64,000 nt of DNA from Phycisphaerales bacterium (GCA_019750095.1 JAIEOW010000055.1:1-64000); one strand, 5' to 3'; positions 24,096 to 34,292 are shown, counted from the first letter of the stretch. Notes: generated from the sequence alone by a model not told the origin. Program-made: numbers and translations.

Positions 24096-25651
24096 GTGAT
24101 CCAACTGTTCCGGCAACCACGGCACGTCGGGCCATGCCCACGCTGGCCAATATCGTCGCCACCATCGGCCCGGCGAGCGATGCGCCCGAGACCATCGCCA
24201 AGCTGATCGAAGCGGGCGTGAGCGTGTTCAGAGTGAACTTCTCGCATGGCACGCTCGATGATCACGCGCGGCGAGTCTCGGCGATCCGCGCCGCGGCTCA
24301 GGCCGCGGGTCAACCCGTGGCCATTCTGGGCGATTTGCAGGGGCCCAAGATCCGCGTCGGCGTGATGCCCGAAGGCGTGGTTCTCGAATCCGGGCAAGAC
24401 GTTGTCTTTGCCACCAAGGTTGATCAGCGGTTCGATCCAAAGAACGCGTGTGTGCGTCTGCCCACGGACTATGCGGGGCTCGTGCATGATGTGTCGCCCG
24501 GGCAGCGCGTGCTGATCAACGACGGTGCCATTCGCCTGCTCGCGGTGGATCTGGAGCCGGGTGATGATCGCGGACTGCTGCGCTGCCGCGTGCTGGTCGG
24601 CGGCCTGGTGACGTCCAAGAAGGGGATCAACCTGCCGGATTCCAAGGTGCGCACGAGCGCGATCACCGAGCAGGATTGGGGGCACGTTGAGTGGGCGGTG
24701 GCGCACGGATTGGATTTTCTCGCGCTCTCGTTCGTGCGCACCGCGGATGAAGTCCGCGACCTGAAGAAAGCTCTGCAGGGCATGTGCCCGATTGACTTCA
24801 ACGTTGAGAAGACGGGCGCGGGCGCGATGATCCCGGTGATCGCCAAGATCGAGAAGCCGCAGGCGCTCGACGAGCTCGACGCGATCGTCGAAGCCGCCGA
24901 CGCGATCATGGTCGCCCGGGGTGATCTGGGCGTTGAGATGGATCTGGCCGAGGTCCCGATGGTGCAGAAGCGGCTGATCGCCAAGTGCGACGAGTGGGGG
25001 AAGCCCTGCATCGTGGCGACGCAGATGCTCGAGAGCATGATCTCCAGCGTCACCCCGACGCGGGCGGAGGTCTCTGATGTCGCCAACGCCGTGCTGGATG
25101 GGGCCGATTGCGTGATGCTGAGCGCCGAGACGGCCAGCGGCAAGCACCCGACGATCGTGGTCGACACCATGCGCCGCGTGATCGAGGCCGCCGAGCGCAT
25201 GCTTGTGGAACGCTCGGTGACCGCCACGCCCTCGGCCCGCCTGGTGCAGAGCCGCTATCGCACCGCCGCCCTTGCCCATGGTGCGTGGCACGTGGCAAGA
25301 GATATCGGCGCCAAGGTCGTGGCCTGCTGGTCTCAAGAGGGCGGCACGGCACGCTATCTCTCGCAAACCGGGCTCAACATCCCGATTATCGCGTATTCCT
25401 CTGATCCGCGGCAAGTGCGACGCATGGCGCTTCTGCGCGGAGTGACGGCCCGCGACATGCCCGTGCCGCCCACGGGCACCCTTGCCGAGTGGAACGAGAT
25501 GGTTGAAAGCGACCTCATCGCGCTCGGATGGCTCCAGCCCGGCGATCCGATCGTGCTGCTGGCAGGCAAGCCGCTGGGCGTCAAGGGTGCGACCAGCACG
25601 CTCGCGGTGCATTACACGGGCAATCGATCGACAGGATTCATGCGACTCTGA
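24092..25651 (+). CDS. pyk: pyruvate kinase
   Basis: Catalyses phosphoenolpyruvate + ADP to pyruvate + ATP, the last step of glycolysis. Visible segments are IVATIGPASDAPETI at the N-terminus, VFRVNFSHGT, ILGDLQGPKIRVG, the catalytic IPVIAKIEKPQALDEL, IMVARGDLGVEMD and CIVATQMLESMI with ACWSQEGGTAR in the C-terminal domain. The GTG start overlaps the solute-binding-protein stop (GTGA), so translation is coupled. Length 519 is slightly above the bacterial norm of about 475. Confidence 0.96.
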   Translation: MSDPTVPATTARRAMPTLANIVATIGPASDAPETIAKLIEAGVSVFRVNFSHGTLDDHARRVSAIRAAAQAAGQPVAILGDLQGPKIRVGVMPEGVVLESGQDVVFATKVDQRFDPKNACVRLPTDYAGLVHDVSPGQRVLINDGAIRLLAVDLEPGDDRGLLRCRVLVGGLVTSKKGINLPDSKVRTSAITEQDWGHVEWAVAHGLDFLALSFVRTADEVRDLKKALQGMCPIDFNVEKTGAGAMIPVIAKIEKPQALDELDAIVEAADAIMVARGDLGVEMDLAEVPMVQKRLIAKCDEWGKPCIVATQMLESMISSVTPTRAEVSDVANAVLDGADCVMLSAETASGKHPTIVVDTMRRVIEAAERMLVERSVTATPSARLVQSRYRTAALAHGAWHVARDIGAKVVACWSQEGGTARYLSQTGLNIPIIAYSSDPRQVRRMALLRGVTARDMPVPPTGTLAEWNEMVESDLIALGWLQPGDPIVLLAGKPLGVKGATSTLAVHYTGNRSTGFMRL

Positions 25652-25678
25652 TCGCTCGCCAGCACCGAATGGCTTTGC

Positions 25679-27052
25679 ATGACGTCTACGTCCATATCAC
25701 ATCATCGCGCCGCGATCGTCTCCAGCGGGGACGAGATCATGCTGGGCCAGCTCCAGGACACCAACGCGCGGTGGATCGCCGAGCAGCTCGTGAGCATGGG
25801 CATCAAGCCCGTGGAGTTTGCCTCCGTTGGCGACGACGCCACGCACATCGCCAGCACGCTCGAACGCCTTTCGTCGAGCGTGCCGCTCATCATCATGACC
25901 GGCGGCCTGGGCCCGACCGAGGGCGACCTGACACGTGCCGGGCTGGCCCAAGCCCTTGGCGATGCGATCGTTCGCGATGATCGGGCCTATGCCGAGCTCG
26001 ATGCCAAGTTGCGCGCCCGCGGACGCTCAATGACCGATGCGCAGGCACGCCAGGCGACCCGGCCGGCGGGCGCGACGTGTCTCTCAAACGCTGTCGGCAC
26101 CGCGCCGGGGTTGCACGCGGTGCTGCCGGTGACAGCGCGACGCTCGACGCCGTGCGATGTCGTCTGCCTGCCCGGTCCGCCGAATGAACTCAAGCCGATG
26201 TGGACGAGTGTCGCGGCGGGTCTGCTCCGACCACCACCGGGACAAGTCATCGTCACGCGTCTTCTCACCGTGGTCGGGATCGCCGAGAGCGATCTGGTGA
26301 AACGGCTCGGCCCGCTGATGCTACGTGATCGCTCGCCGCTGGTGGGGGTCACGGCGAGCGATGGTGTGCTCACCATCCGCATTCGTTGCGAGAAGGAACG
26401 CGACGCCGCCCGGTCTCGTGCGCTGGTCGAGGCCGATGCTGCCGAGATCGCTCGACAACTCGCCACCCACGTGGTCTCTGACCGCGGCGTGCCCGTGCCC
26501 GCCGCCGTGATCGACATGCTGCGTCAGCAGACGCGCACACTCACCACCGTCGAATCCTGCACCGGCGGCATGCTGGGCCAGATGCTGACCGATGTCCCCG
26601 GATCTTCCGCGGCGTACGTCGGTGGGTGGGTGACGTACAGCAACGAAATGAAGACCAAGCTCATCGGTGTCGATCCGGACTTGATCGCTGAGCACGGCGC
26701 GGTGAGCGAGCCCGTCGCCCGCGCCATGGCCATCGGCGGGCTGGAGCGCAGCGGCGTGCACGCCGCACTGGCGATCACCGGCGTCGCCGGTCCCGATGGC
26801 GGCACGCCCACCAAGCCCGTCGGCACGGTCTGGGTCGCGCTTGCCAACCGATGGTCCATCGATGGTCCGATCACGGTCGATGCGAGGAAGCTCTCGATCC
26901 CCGGATCGCGGGCCGACGTGCGTCGCCGGGCGGCGGGGGCGGCGCTCGCGATGCTCTGGTTCCGCTCGGCTTCGGGAAGCCAGCCGATGGATCAGTCCAT
27001 GCCAAGATTGCTCTGGGAATCGGCCTCCCTTGCTCCCTCGGCCCCGGTCTGA
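25679..27052 (+). CDS. cinA: CinA-family protein
   Basis: The 457-residue protein has two domains: an N-terminal MoaB/MogA-like (COG1058) domain (AIVSSGDEIMLGQLQDTNARWIAEQL in parts, then MTGGLGPTEGDLT) and a C-terminal CinA domain with the nicotinamide-nucleotide amidase motif (TVESCTGGMLGQMLTDVPGSS, AITGVAGPDGGTPTKPVG). In other bacteria CinA salvages NMN and is linked to competence. It follows pyruvate kinase by 27 bases. Confidence 0.92.
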   Translation: MTSTSISHHRAAIVSSGDEIMLGQLQDTNARWIAEQLVSMGIKPVEFASVGDDATHIASTLERLSSSVPLIIMTGGLGPTEGDLTRAGLAQALGDAIVRDDRAYAELDAKLRARGRSMTDAQARQATRPAGATCLSNAVGTAPGLHAVLPVTARRSTPCDVVCLPGPPNELKPMWTSVAAGLLRPPPGQVIVTRLLTVVGIAESDLVKRLGPLMLRDRSPLVGVTASDGVLTIRIRCEKERDAARSRALVEADAAEIARQLATHVVSDRGVPVPAAVIDMLRQQTRTLTTVESCTGGMLGQMLTDVPGSSAAYVGGWVTYSNEMKTKLIGVDPDLIAEHGAVSEPVARAMAIGGLERSGVHAALAITGVAGPDGGTPTKPVGTVWVALANRWSIDGPITVDARKLSIPGSRADVRRRAAGAALAMLWFRSASGSQPMDQSMPRLLWESASLAPSAPV

Positions 27053-27078
27053 GCCGGGGCGGGGGTCTCGCCCGTTTT
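27041..27078 (+). terminator. GC-rich hairpins with T-tract after cinA
   Basis: GCCCCGG/CCGGGGC forms a 7-bp stem over the cinA stop codon. An overlapping alternative stem GGGCG/CGCCC (27057-27073) is followed by GTTTT. These are mutually exclusive foldings, and the second looks like a weak terminator. Confidence 0.5.
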
Positions 27079-27136
27079 CCGACCAATTGCAGACGGACGT
27101 CTGGTGCTCGACTTCGCCTCACTATGATCTTCACCG

Positions 27137-29059
27137 ATGATCGCACGGGGACACCATCAAAGCAGGTTTGGGGCGAGCACATCTCTGCGGACACCGCGCG
27201 GCGTGCTCAGTGCGATGCTGGCAACCTTCGCGTGTGTCGCGCTCTTGCTCATGGGCGGGCCGGCGTGGGGCCAGGGGCCTTCAGCCGCACCTTCGACATC
27301 GGGCAAGGATCAGACTCCGCCGCCGGTTTCGTCCGCGTCGCCCACCAACCAGCTCTATCGCGGCATCCCCGCCGCGCGGGCGGCGAAGAACGTCGCCGTC
27401 ATCACGATCCATGGCGAGATCGACGAGTGGACGGCTCGCAGTGTCCAACGACGCATCGAGTTCGCCGAGGCCTCCAACGCCGACGCGATCGTCTTCGACA
27501 TCGACACCCCCGGCGGCGAACTGCAGGCGATGCTTGTCATCTCGGGCATGATCAAACGCGGGAAGATCGCCAACACCGTCGCGTGGATCAACCCGAATGC
27601 CTATTCCGCGGGATCGGTCATCGCTCTGGCTTGCCGCGAGATCGTGATCGCTGAGGGTGCGGCATTCGGCGACGCGTTGCCCATCGAAATCAGCTTGTTC
27701 GAGGGGTTCAAGGCGATTCCCGACGCCGAGCGCGAGAAGTTTCTCGGTCCGGTCATGGCCGACCTCATCGAGTCGGCCCGGCGCAACGGCAAAGATGAAG
27801 TGCTCGTGCAGGGGCTGGTCCGCCGAGGCGTCGAACTCTGGCTGATCGAGCACGCCACCACGGGCGAGCGGCTGTTCGTGACCGAGGCCCAGTATCGCGT
27901 CGCCGTGGGTGAAGAGCCGCAGCGCCTGAGCCCTACCACGCGATCGATCACCGGCCCGGTTGATCCCAAGCGGCGCACGAGAAATCTCACCGGCGGAGCG
28001 GCCCGCGCGCCCGGCTCGGCCAGCCCGGATGCTCCTGGCACTGCCGGCAAGGCAACCGACGTCGTTCCCGCGGCTCCGGACATGTCGCCCAAGCTGCTCG
28101 CCGAGGTCAATCAGTCATTGGACAACGTGGGCGCACCAAGCGTCCGTCCGAATCTTGCCGCCGCCGAGCACGCGGGCAAGTACAAGGTGATCGAATACGT
28201 CAGCGACGGCTCCGGCGTGCTCACGCTGCGCGATGCCGAGTTGCTCCGCTATCGCGTGGCCGTGGAAAAAGTCCGCGATGATCAAGAGTTGAAGAACTTC
28301 TTCGGCTCGCCCAATATCGCCCGATTGGACGAAGGGTGGAGCGAGCGCCTCGCCCGCCTGCTCTCGCACATCGCCGTCAAGGCGCTGCTCATCGTCGTCT
28401 TCCTCATCGCTCTGTTCGTCGAGATGACCCATCCCGGATTGATCCTGCCCGGGCTTATCGCGGCGTTCTGCCTTGTGGGGCTGGTGCTGCCGCCGATCAT
28501 CGCCGGGCTCGCCGGATGGTGGACGGTCGTGGCGATTCTGGCTGGCATCGCCCTCATCGCGGCGGAACTGTTCATCGCGCCCGGTGTGGGCATCTTCGCA
28601 GTCCTCGGCGTGCTCCTGCTGTTTGGCGGCATCGTCGGCACCTTCGTCACGACCGGACGCGGCTTGTTTCCAGGTGGTCCCGCGGGGTCCGGCGGTGGCG
28701 CGGGAGAAGTCGCCTGGGCACTGGTCGTCACCTTCGGGTCGATCTTCGTCGCCGGCGTTGTCATCGCCCTCATCGCACGCAACTTCCAGAATCTCCCGAT
28801 GCTCAATCGCCTGGTGCTCAAGTCGGCGAGCGGCGACCCGCCGCCGGAAGACCTGCTCGTCGCCATGACCGAGCCCGAGCCCGCGATCCCGGCAGGGACC
28901 ACCGGCGTCGCCATCACCACCCTTCGGCCCTCGGGCCGGGTGCAAGTGGGGGAGAAGATCATCGACGCCATCGCTGACAGCGGGATTATTCCTGCCGGTG
29001 CTCAGGTGCGAGTGGTCCGATCCAACTCGTTTGAAACGATCGTCGAGTTCATTTCCTGA
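27137..29059 (+). CDS. NfeD-family membrane serine protease
   Basis: This 640-residue protein joins a ClpP-like protease domain to a membrane domain. After a signal peptide (the start may be the internal ATG at 27215, MLATFACVALLLMGG), the protease part shows VAVITIHGEID, DTPGGELQAML and the serine motif NAYSAGSVIALAC. C-terminally there are several membrane segments (ALLIVVFLIALFVEM, WWTVVAILAGIALIAAELF) and an OB-fold (GVAITTLRPSGRVQVGE). NfeD proteins cleave membrane substrates and partner with flotillin/stomatin proteins, as here with floA 0.7 kb downstream. Confidence 0.9.
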   Translation: MIARGHHQSRFGASTSLRTPRGVLSAMLATFACVALLLMGGPAWGQGPSAAPSTSGKDQTPPPVSSASPTNQLYRGIPAARAAKNVAVITIHGEIDEWTARSVQRRIEFAEASNADAIVFDIDTPGGELQAMLVISGMIKRGKIANTVAWINPNAYSAGSVIALACREIVIAEGAAFGDALPIEISLFEGFKAIPDAEREKFLGPVMADLIESARRNGKDEVLVQGLVRRGVELWLIEHATTGERLFVTEAQYRVAVGEEPQRLSPTTRSITGPVDPKRRTRNLTGGAARAPGSASPDAPGTAGKATDVVPAAPDMSPKLLAEVNQSLDNVGAPSVRPNLAAAEHAGKYKVIEYVSDGSGVLTLRDAELLRYRVAVEKVRDDQELKNFFGSPNIARLDEGWSERLARLLSHIAVKALLIVVFLIALFVEMTHPGLILPGLIAAFCLVGLVLPPIIAGLAGWWTVVAILAGIALIAAELFIAPGVGIFAVLGVLLLFGGIVGTFVTTGRGLFPGGPAGSGGGAGEVAWALVVTFGSIFVAGVVIALIARNFQNLPMLNRLVLKSASGDPPPEDLLVAMTEPEPAIPAGTTGVAITTLRPSGRVQVGEKIIDAIADSGIIPAGAQVRVVRSNSFETIVEFIS

Positions 29060-29136
29060 ACCGCTTCCACACTTCGAGCGAATACCATCTGTTCGCGGTA
29101 GCAGGGCCAAACCCGAGCCGCGGCTGGAGGGTTCAC

Positions 29137-29628
29137 TTGGAATCACTGTTGATCTGGGGCATCGTGCTGCTCGCCGCCGGGCTGGTGGTGGTCTTCGTCG
29201 AGGTCTTCGTGCCCTCGGGGGGTCTGCTGTCGCTGGTCGCCGGCGCGCTGGGCGTGTCAGGGTTGATCTGCCTCTACCTGCATGATGTGGTCTGGGGCAT
29301 GGTGGGCACCGGGCTGGCCGCGGTGCTCGTCCCGGCGGTGGTCGCGTTCGGGTTCAATCTCATGCCATCGACGGCGATGGGACGCAAGCTGCTCTATGGC
29401 GAATCCGGCAAGCCCGAACCTGTGATTCCTGACAACCAGCCCAATCCCTACGCCGCGCTGCTGAACGCCGAGGGCGAGGCCCTGACCGATCTGCGTCCCG
29501 TCGGCACGATCCGAGTGAACGGCGAGAAGCACGAGGCCCTGTCGGAAACTTCCTACATCCGGGCGGGCGTGAAAGTCCGGGTCACCAGCGTCGAGGGATC
29601 GCAGATCAAGGTGCGACCCATCGCTTAA
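29137..29628 (+). CDS. short NfeD-family protein
   Basis: This 163-residue protein has two or three membrane segments (LIWGIVLLAAGLVVVFVEVF in parts, LVPAVVAFGFNLM) and the C-terminal NfeD OB-fold ending with RPVGTIRVNGEKHEAL and GVKVRVTSVEGSQIKV. It lacks the protease domain. TTG is taken as the start because GGAGG lies 6 bases upstream. The short NfeD form usually pairs with flotillin and is thought to help assemble membrane microdomains. Confidence 0.9.
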   Translation: MESLLIWGIVLLAAGLVVVFVEVFVPSGGLLSLVAGALGVSGLICLYLHDVVWGMVGTGLAAVLVPAVVAFGFNLMPSTAMGRKLLYGESGKPEPVIPDNQPNPYAALLNAEGEALTDLRPVGTIRVNGEKHEALSETSYIRAGVKVRVTSVEGSQIKVRPIA

Positions 29629-29679
29629 GGACCGATCGCTCCGGCTTTGGATCTGCAATCATCATGTTGTTGATGGCCA

Positions 29680-29696
29680 TCTCGCGCCACGCGAGA
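29680..29696. promoter_or_regulatory. small dyad upstream of floA
   Basis: TCTCGC and GCGAGA form a 6-bp inverted repeat around 5 bases. A TATACT sequence resembling a -10 box follows at 29698, but no well-spaced -35 was found. It may mark a separate floA promoter. Confidence 0.3.
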
Positions 29697-29761
29697 GATA
29701 TACTGCAATCACATCCTGCCTGACGCGATGAGCGCGGGGCAGTGACTGGGGAGCTTTCACC

Positions 29762-30829
29762 GTGACCATGTACTTCGCGTTTGGTTCCTTCACTCTCGCT
29801 CAGGGCACCGCAAGGTTTGACCCCGTGACGGTCGCCCTCTGGGTCGGCGGTGGCGTGCTCGCCATCGTCCTGCTCATCTTCCTGATCGTGATGGCCAACT
29901 TCTTCAACCTCTGGCTCCAGGCCTATCTCTCAGGCGCCAAGGTCAGCTACTTCGAACTCGTCGGCATGCGGCTGCGCAAGGTCGACATCCGCACCATCGT
30001 CATCAACCGCATCCGCGCGGCCAAGGCCGGTTTGCAGGTCGCCACCAGCCAGCTCGAAACCCACTACCTCGCCGGCGGCAACGTGACCAAGGTCATCAGC
30101 GCACTCATCGCCGCGCGTGGCGCGAACATTCCCCTGGATTGGGGCACCGGCACCGCGATCGACCTCGCCGGGCGCGACATCCTCGATGCCGTGCAGACCA
30201 GCGTGAACCCCAAGGTGATCGACTGTCCCGACCAGCGCGGACCGCGTTCGACGATCGACGCCGTCGCCCAGGATGGCATCCAGCTCAAGGCCAAGGCCCG
30301 TGTGACCGTGCGGACCAACCTCAAGCGCCTCGTGGGCGGTGCGACGGAAGAGACGATCATCGCCCGCGTCGGCGAAGGCATCGTGACCACGATCGGTTCC
30401 GCGGCGAGCCACAAGGCCGTGCTTGAGAATCCTGACCGCATCTCCAAGACAGTGATGGAAAAGGGACTGGACGCGGGCTCGATGTTCGAGATTCTGTCGA
30501 TCGATATCGCCGACATCGACGTGGGCGAGAACGTGGGTGCCAAGCTGCAGGCCGACCAGGCCGAGGCCGACAAGAAGCGCTTCCAGGCCGAGGCCGAGAA
30601 GCGTCGCGCGCTGGCGATGGCGCTCGAACAGGAGAACAAGGCCAAGATTCAGGAGAACAAGGCCCTGGTCGTGCTCGCCGAGGCCGAGGTGCCCAAGGCG
30701 ATGGCCGAGGCGTTTCGCAAGGGCAACTTCGGGATCATGGACTATTACCGGATGCGAAACCTTCAGGCCGACACGGCGATGCGCGGCTCGATCGCGGGTG
30801 GCGACGGACAGAGCGGTCCGCAGACATAA
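29762..30829 (+). CDS. floA: flotillin-like protein FloA
   Basis: The 355-residue membrane-microdomain scaffold has an N-terminal hairpin anchor ([20 protein letters not shown]) and the flotillin-like core: [62 protein letters not shown] and a C-terminal EA-rich coiled coil ([20 protein letters not shown]). GTG at 29762 is preferred over ATG at 29768 because GGGGAG sits 8 bases before it. It forms an operon-like group with the two nfeD genes. Confidence 0.93.
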   Translation: MTMYFAFGSFTLAQGTARFDPVTVALWVGGGVLAIVLLIFLIVMANFFNLWLQAYLSGAKVSYFELVGMRLRKVDIRTIVINRIRAAKAGLQVATSQLETHYLAGGNVTKVISALIAARGANIPLDWGTGTAIDLAGRDILDAVQTSVNPKVIDCPDQRGPRSTIDAVAQDGIQLKAKARVTVRTNLKRLVGGATEETIIARVGEGIVTTIGSAASHKAVLENPDRISKTVMEKGLDAGSMFEILSIDIADIDVGENVGAKLQADQAEADKKRFQAEAEKRRALAMALEQENKAKIQENKALVVLAEAEVPKAMAEAFRKGNFGIMDYYRMRNLQADTAMRGSIAGGDGQSGPQT

Positions 30830-30978
30830 CGATCCTCGTGCAGCAGATTCAGGGGTTCTCGGACCGGCAGATCCCACCGAACGCGGGTTCGTGTATGCCT
30901 CGTGTAAATCCCGCGATCCCCAGTATCCCAGACCCGAAAGCGGGTCCTTGAAACCGCCGATTTTGAAGCCCCGGCAGC

Positions 30979-32982
30979 ATGGGTGCTTCAGAATCAATCA
31001 TCGGTCCGAGTTCTCTCGTAGACATTCCGTCGCGGATGCTGCGCGTGCAGACCGCCCACCGTCTGTACGGAGTTGATCACCCTACGTTTCGATCCGCGCT
31101 CGCAGCGACCATCCAGGTCCTCGTGAGCGCGGCTGAGGCGGCGCCCAATCGGCAGATCTCGTTGCGATTCGAAGAGCGATCGACGATGATCGACGCCAAC
31201 GCCTTTGCGGACGAGGCTGGTCGAGAACTGGCCGAGATCTGGCACTCCGCGGGCGTTGCTGAGGTCGTGGTGCGATCGTCGGCCACGACCTCGGATCTTC
31301 AGGCTCTCATGCAACTGATGGTCGCGGGATGGTCGCGGGAAGACTCCGCTCGACTGGCAGCGGACACCGGCGGTCGCATCGTCACACGCGGCGTCGCAGA
31401 GGTCGCCTCGCAGCTCACCGCATCCGGCGGAAGTACCTGCGGCGACTGGTCCGGTGTGATCCGCAAACTCATCGGTGAGAACTCGGGCGACGAATGGTCG
31501 GACATCGACGAGGCCGCAGCCAGCGCCGCACTCGAGACCGCGCTGAACTCCAGTCAGGTCGACGCCTGCGTCGAGCAACTCGCCAGCGGGCTAGGCTCGG
31601 GCGATGCTCGTCGCGACCAGCGCACGCGGGCACTTGTGCAGAAGCTCGTTGCCCGGCTGACCGACGATCAGATCGCCAATCTCCTTCGACTCGATCAGTC
31701 CTTGAGTCAACAGGACGGCGCTCGATTGGCATCGATCTCCGGCGTGCTGCCGGCAGAGGCGATCAAAGGTGCGATCGACCATCTGTCGCGCTGCGGCAAG
31801 GCCCCGCCGCGCGAGACGCTGCTGCTGCTGTCCAGATTCTCCGGCCTGGCGTCTGGCCCATTGACGCCCGGATCCGGTGCGCCCGTTGACGCTCGCGCGC
31901 TCGAGGCGGTTCTGCGAGCCCGGGCCGACGGCGCCGAGTACACGCCCGATGACTATCGCCAGGACCTCACCCGAAGTGCCCACCAGGGTGTGAAGCCACC
32001 CAGCAACGTGCCGGCCGATCTTCGGGCCGCGTGGACGCGCCCGCTTGCCCATGCGCTCTCGATGCTCGCCCAGATGCTCCGCGCAGCAACGCTTGCGGAT
32101 GAGTGTGCGGCGATCTTTGACGCGCTGGAGCACCGCATCCGAAACACCCGAATCATCGCCCAAGACCTCGAGCGTCTGAGGGCCTTTGTCTCAGTGATTG
32201 CCGAGATCACCCTCGCCGATGCGCCGGAGTTGGCACGGAGCAGATGGCTTCGCCTGCTCCGCGACAGTCGATTCCTCGCCCAGATCGAGGGCGATCTCCG
32301 CGATGGCCGCCTGGAGCTGAGTGCGGTGCGGTGGATCCTCAGTTCGCTCAATGGGTCGCAGCTGATTCCGCTCTTGAGTGCGATCGCCGCCAGGCCCGAC
32401 GGCCGCGAGGCCGCCAGGGAGTTCATCGCGGCTCGCGGATCCGGGCTCGACGAGATCGTGCGCAGTGTTCAGGAACTCCCGCGTGAGGCGGCAGGCCTCG
32501 CCGCTGTTCTTGTGAGCGCGGTTGAGGACGCCCGCGTCGCCGACGTCTGCCAGAGCATCCTGCCAACGCTCGCCGATGCACCGGGTGAGGCGGAGTGCAT
32601 GATGTCGATCGCCGACACGCGTCTCACCGACTGGCCGCCCGACCTGGTGATCGCCGCCCTGCGATGCCCAGCCGACGCTGTTCTCCGGATGGGCATTCGC
32701 CGCGCCGTTGCCGCGACCCATCCGTATGTGCGAGCGATGCTCATGGACGTTCTGTCGGGCGATCTCGCCGACGCCATGTCTCCCGAGCGTCACATCGCCA
32801 TGGTGTATCACTGGGCTCATCAGCATCCCAGGCCCAAGGCCGCGATCCGCCAGTTGATCTCCCACGAGTTGCGCACGCTCCGCCCGAGCGCGATGGCACG
32901 TGCGGCGCGGCTCACGAAAGCACTGCTCAAGTCCGACGCGCCGCCGCCTTCCATGCAGCCACCGCTGAGGAGGTCCGCATGA
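30979..32982 (+). CDS. large hypothetical protein paired with an HD-GYP protein
   Basis: The 667-residue protein has no recognised catalytic motif and looks wholly alpha-helical and soluble, possibly a HEAT-like solenoid. Its first about 110 residues (TAHRLYGVDHPTFRSALAATI, and ISLRFEERSTMIDANAFADEA in parts) align by eye with the N-terminus of the next gene (MIPLYGADHEAVRSHAALAA, VTFAGKHVICDG). The two share a sensory or interaction domain. ATGA overlap with the HD-GYP gene indicates co-translation. It may be the regulatory partner of the phosphodiesterase; this is inference. Confidence 0.65.
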   Translation: MGASESIIGPSSLVDIPSRMLRVQTAHRLYGVDHPTFRSALAATIQVLVSAAEAAPNRQISLRFEERSTMIDANAFADEAGRELAEIWHSAGVAEVVVRSSATTSDLQALMQLMVAGWSREDSARLAADTGGRIVTRGVAEVASQLTASGGSTCGDWSGVIRKLIGENSGDEWSDIDEAAASAALETALNSSQVDACVEQLASGLGSGDARRDQRTRALVQKLVARLTDDQIANLLRLDQSLSQQDGARLASISGVLPAEAIKGAIDHLSRCGKAPPRETLLLLSRFSGLASGPLTPGSGAPVDARALEAVLRARADGAEYTPDDYRQDLTRSAHQGVKPPSNVPADLRAAWTRPLAHALSMLAQMLRAATLADECAAIFDALEHRIRNTRIIAQDLERLRAFVSVIAEITLADAPELARSRWLRLLRDSRFLAQIEGDLRDGRLELSAVRWILSSLNGSQLIPLLSAIAARPDGREAAREFIAARGSGLDEIVRSVQELPREAAGLAAVLVSAVEDARVADVCQSILPTLADAPGEAECMMSIADTRLTDWPPDLVIAALRCPADAVLRMGIRRAVAATHPYVRAMLMDVLSGDLADAMSPERHIAMVYHWAHQHPRPKAAIRQLISHELRTLRPSAMARAARLTKALLKSDAPPPSMQPPLRRSA

Positions 32983-34142
32983 GCGCGACGTCCGATCTGG
33001 CCAGCCGAGCGCTGATGGAGCTCAACGCCGCCGCGGCGATGATCCCGTTGTATGGAGCCGATCACGAGGCCGTGCGATCCCATGCCGCCCTCGCCGCCTC
33101 GGCATTGCAGGCACTCGGCAGCACCTCGCCCTCTGTCGCCGTGACCTTCGCGGGCAAGCATGTGATCTGCGACGGACTCGTGCTTGCTTGCAGCAAAGAC
33201 GTGATGCGTGGCATCGGCGCGATGTTCCTGGCTCGCGGCGCGAATCGATTGGTGCTCGACGCTCGCGCAACGCCCGGCGACATCGTCAATCTCGCACGCT
33301 TTGCCCAAGGCGATGCCCAGGCCGGCTCGGCGATTCGAAGCTCGGGAATCGCCATTGGCCACGCCGGTGTCGCGAGCGGTTCGGATGCCGCAGCGGACGA
33401 TCTCGATCCGCTCGAAGACGCGATCACCGAGAATCCTCCGGACGCGGCTCGATCGATGGAAATCACCGCGATCTGGAACCAGGTCGTCGGCACGGGTCGC
33501 GTTCCCGCCGAGGCCCTGGGCGCGCTCGCCGCAAACATCGCTTCAGCCGCCGCTCCGAACGCTCAGGCGATGCTGGCGCTTGCCGACATCAAGAGCAACG
33601 ACGAATACACCTATGTGCACACGGTGAATGTCTCCTTGATGTCGTCGGCTCTTGCACAGGCGTGCGGCCTGTCCCTCGATGACGTCCACGACGTGACCAC
33701 CGCCGCCGTGCTGCACGACATCGGCAAGACCCGTGTCCCGCTGGAGATCCTGAACAAGGCGGGCAAGCTCGACCCGGCGGAACTCACGGTCATGCGATCC
33801 CACGCGCCCGAGGGCGCGAGGATGCTCCTGGCCATGCCGAACATCCCCGAGGTCGCGGCGATCGTCGCCTTCGAGCACCACATCGTGCTCGACGGCAGTG
33901 GCTATCCGAACGTCGGTTCGTCCTATCGCACGCACATGGCCAGCCGGATCGTGCAGATCGCCGACATCTTCGACGCCCTGCGCACCCATCGCCCGTACCG
34001 CGCCGCGCTGCCATTCGAAGAGGCCCGCGGGATCATGACGCGTGACGCCGGTCGGCGTCTGGATGCCGAGCTGCTCCAGGTCTTCTTCGATCACGTCGTT
34101 CCACGCACCGCAGCGAGTTGTGAAACGCAAGCCGCCGCCTGA
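32979..34142 (+). CDS. HD-GYP domain protein (probable c-di-GMP phosphodiesterase)
   Basis: The 387-residue protein carries an HD-GYP domain at about residues 200-370: VHTVNVS at 213-219, VLHDIGKTRVP with HD at 246-247, the histidine pair EHH at 299-301 and DGSGYP at 305-310. Such domains degrade cyclic di-GMP or related nucleotides. The N-terminal 130 residues replace a receiver domain and resemble the neighbour's N-terminus. The start at 32979 overlaps the upstream stop (ATGA) and has GAGGAGG nearby. A hairpin terminator follows. Confidence 0.9.
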   Translation: MSATSDLASRALMELNAAAAMIPLYGADHEAVRSHAALAASALQALGSTSPSVAVTFAGKHVICDGLVLACSKDVMRGIGAMFLARGANRLVLDARATPGDIVNLARFAQGDAQAGSAIRSSGIAIGHAGVASGSDAAADDLDPLEDAITENPPDAARSMEITAIWNQVVGTGRVPAEALGALAANIASAAAPNAQAMLALADIKSNDEYTYVHTVNVSLMSSALAQACGLSLDDVHDVTTAAVLHDIGKTRVPLEILNKAGKLDPAELTVMRSHAPEGARMLLAMPNIPEVAAIVAFEHHIVLDGSGYPNVGSSYRTHMASRIVQIADIFDALRTHRPYRAALPFEEARGIMTRDAGRRLDAELLQVFFDHVVPRTAASCETQAAA

Positions 34143-34177
34143 ATCCCATTCGGCCGCATCGGAGCTTTCCAAGCTGG

Positions 34178-34202
34178 CTGGGGTATACCCCAGTTTGCTT
34201 TT
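34178..34202 (+). terminator. intrinsic terminator after the HD-GYP gene
   Basis: CTGGGG-TATA-CCCCAG is a perfect 16-base palindrome, followed by TTTGCTTTT. The perfect symmetry also permits an operator role. Confidence 0.65.
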
Positions 34203-34256
34203 GGTCCAGTCTTCCAGTGTTGCTGATTGGTAAAGGCGATGTAGTCTGACGAAGTA

Positions 34257-34273
34257 CCTGTAACTGATACAGG
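34257..34273. promoter_or_regulatory. dyad symmetry next to a ribosome site
   Basis: CCTGTAACTGATACAGG has 14 of 17 positions symmetric and lies 19 bases upstream of the secreted-protein start at 34293. It could be a repressor operator or an RNA hairpin that affects translation. Confidence 0.4.
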
Positions 34274-34292
34274 ACCAACTAGGAGAGAGAGA

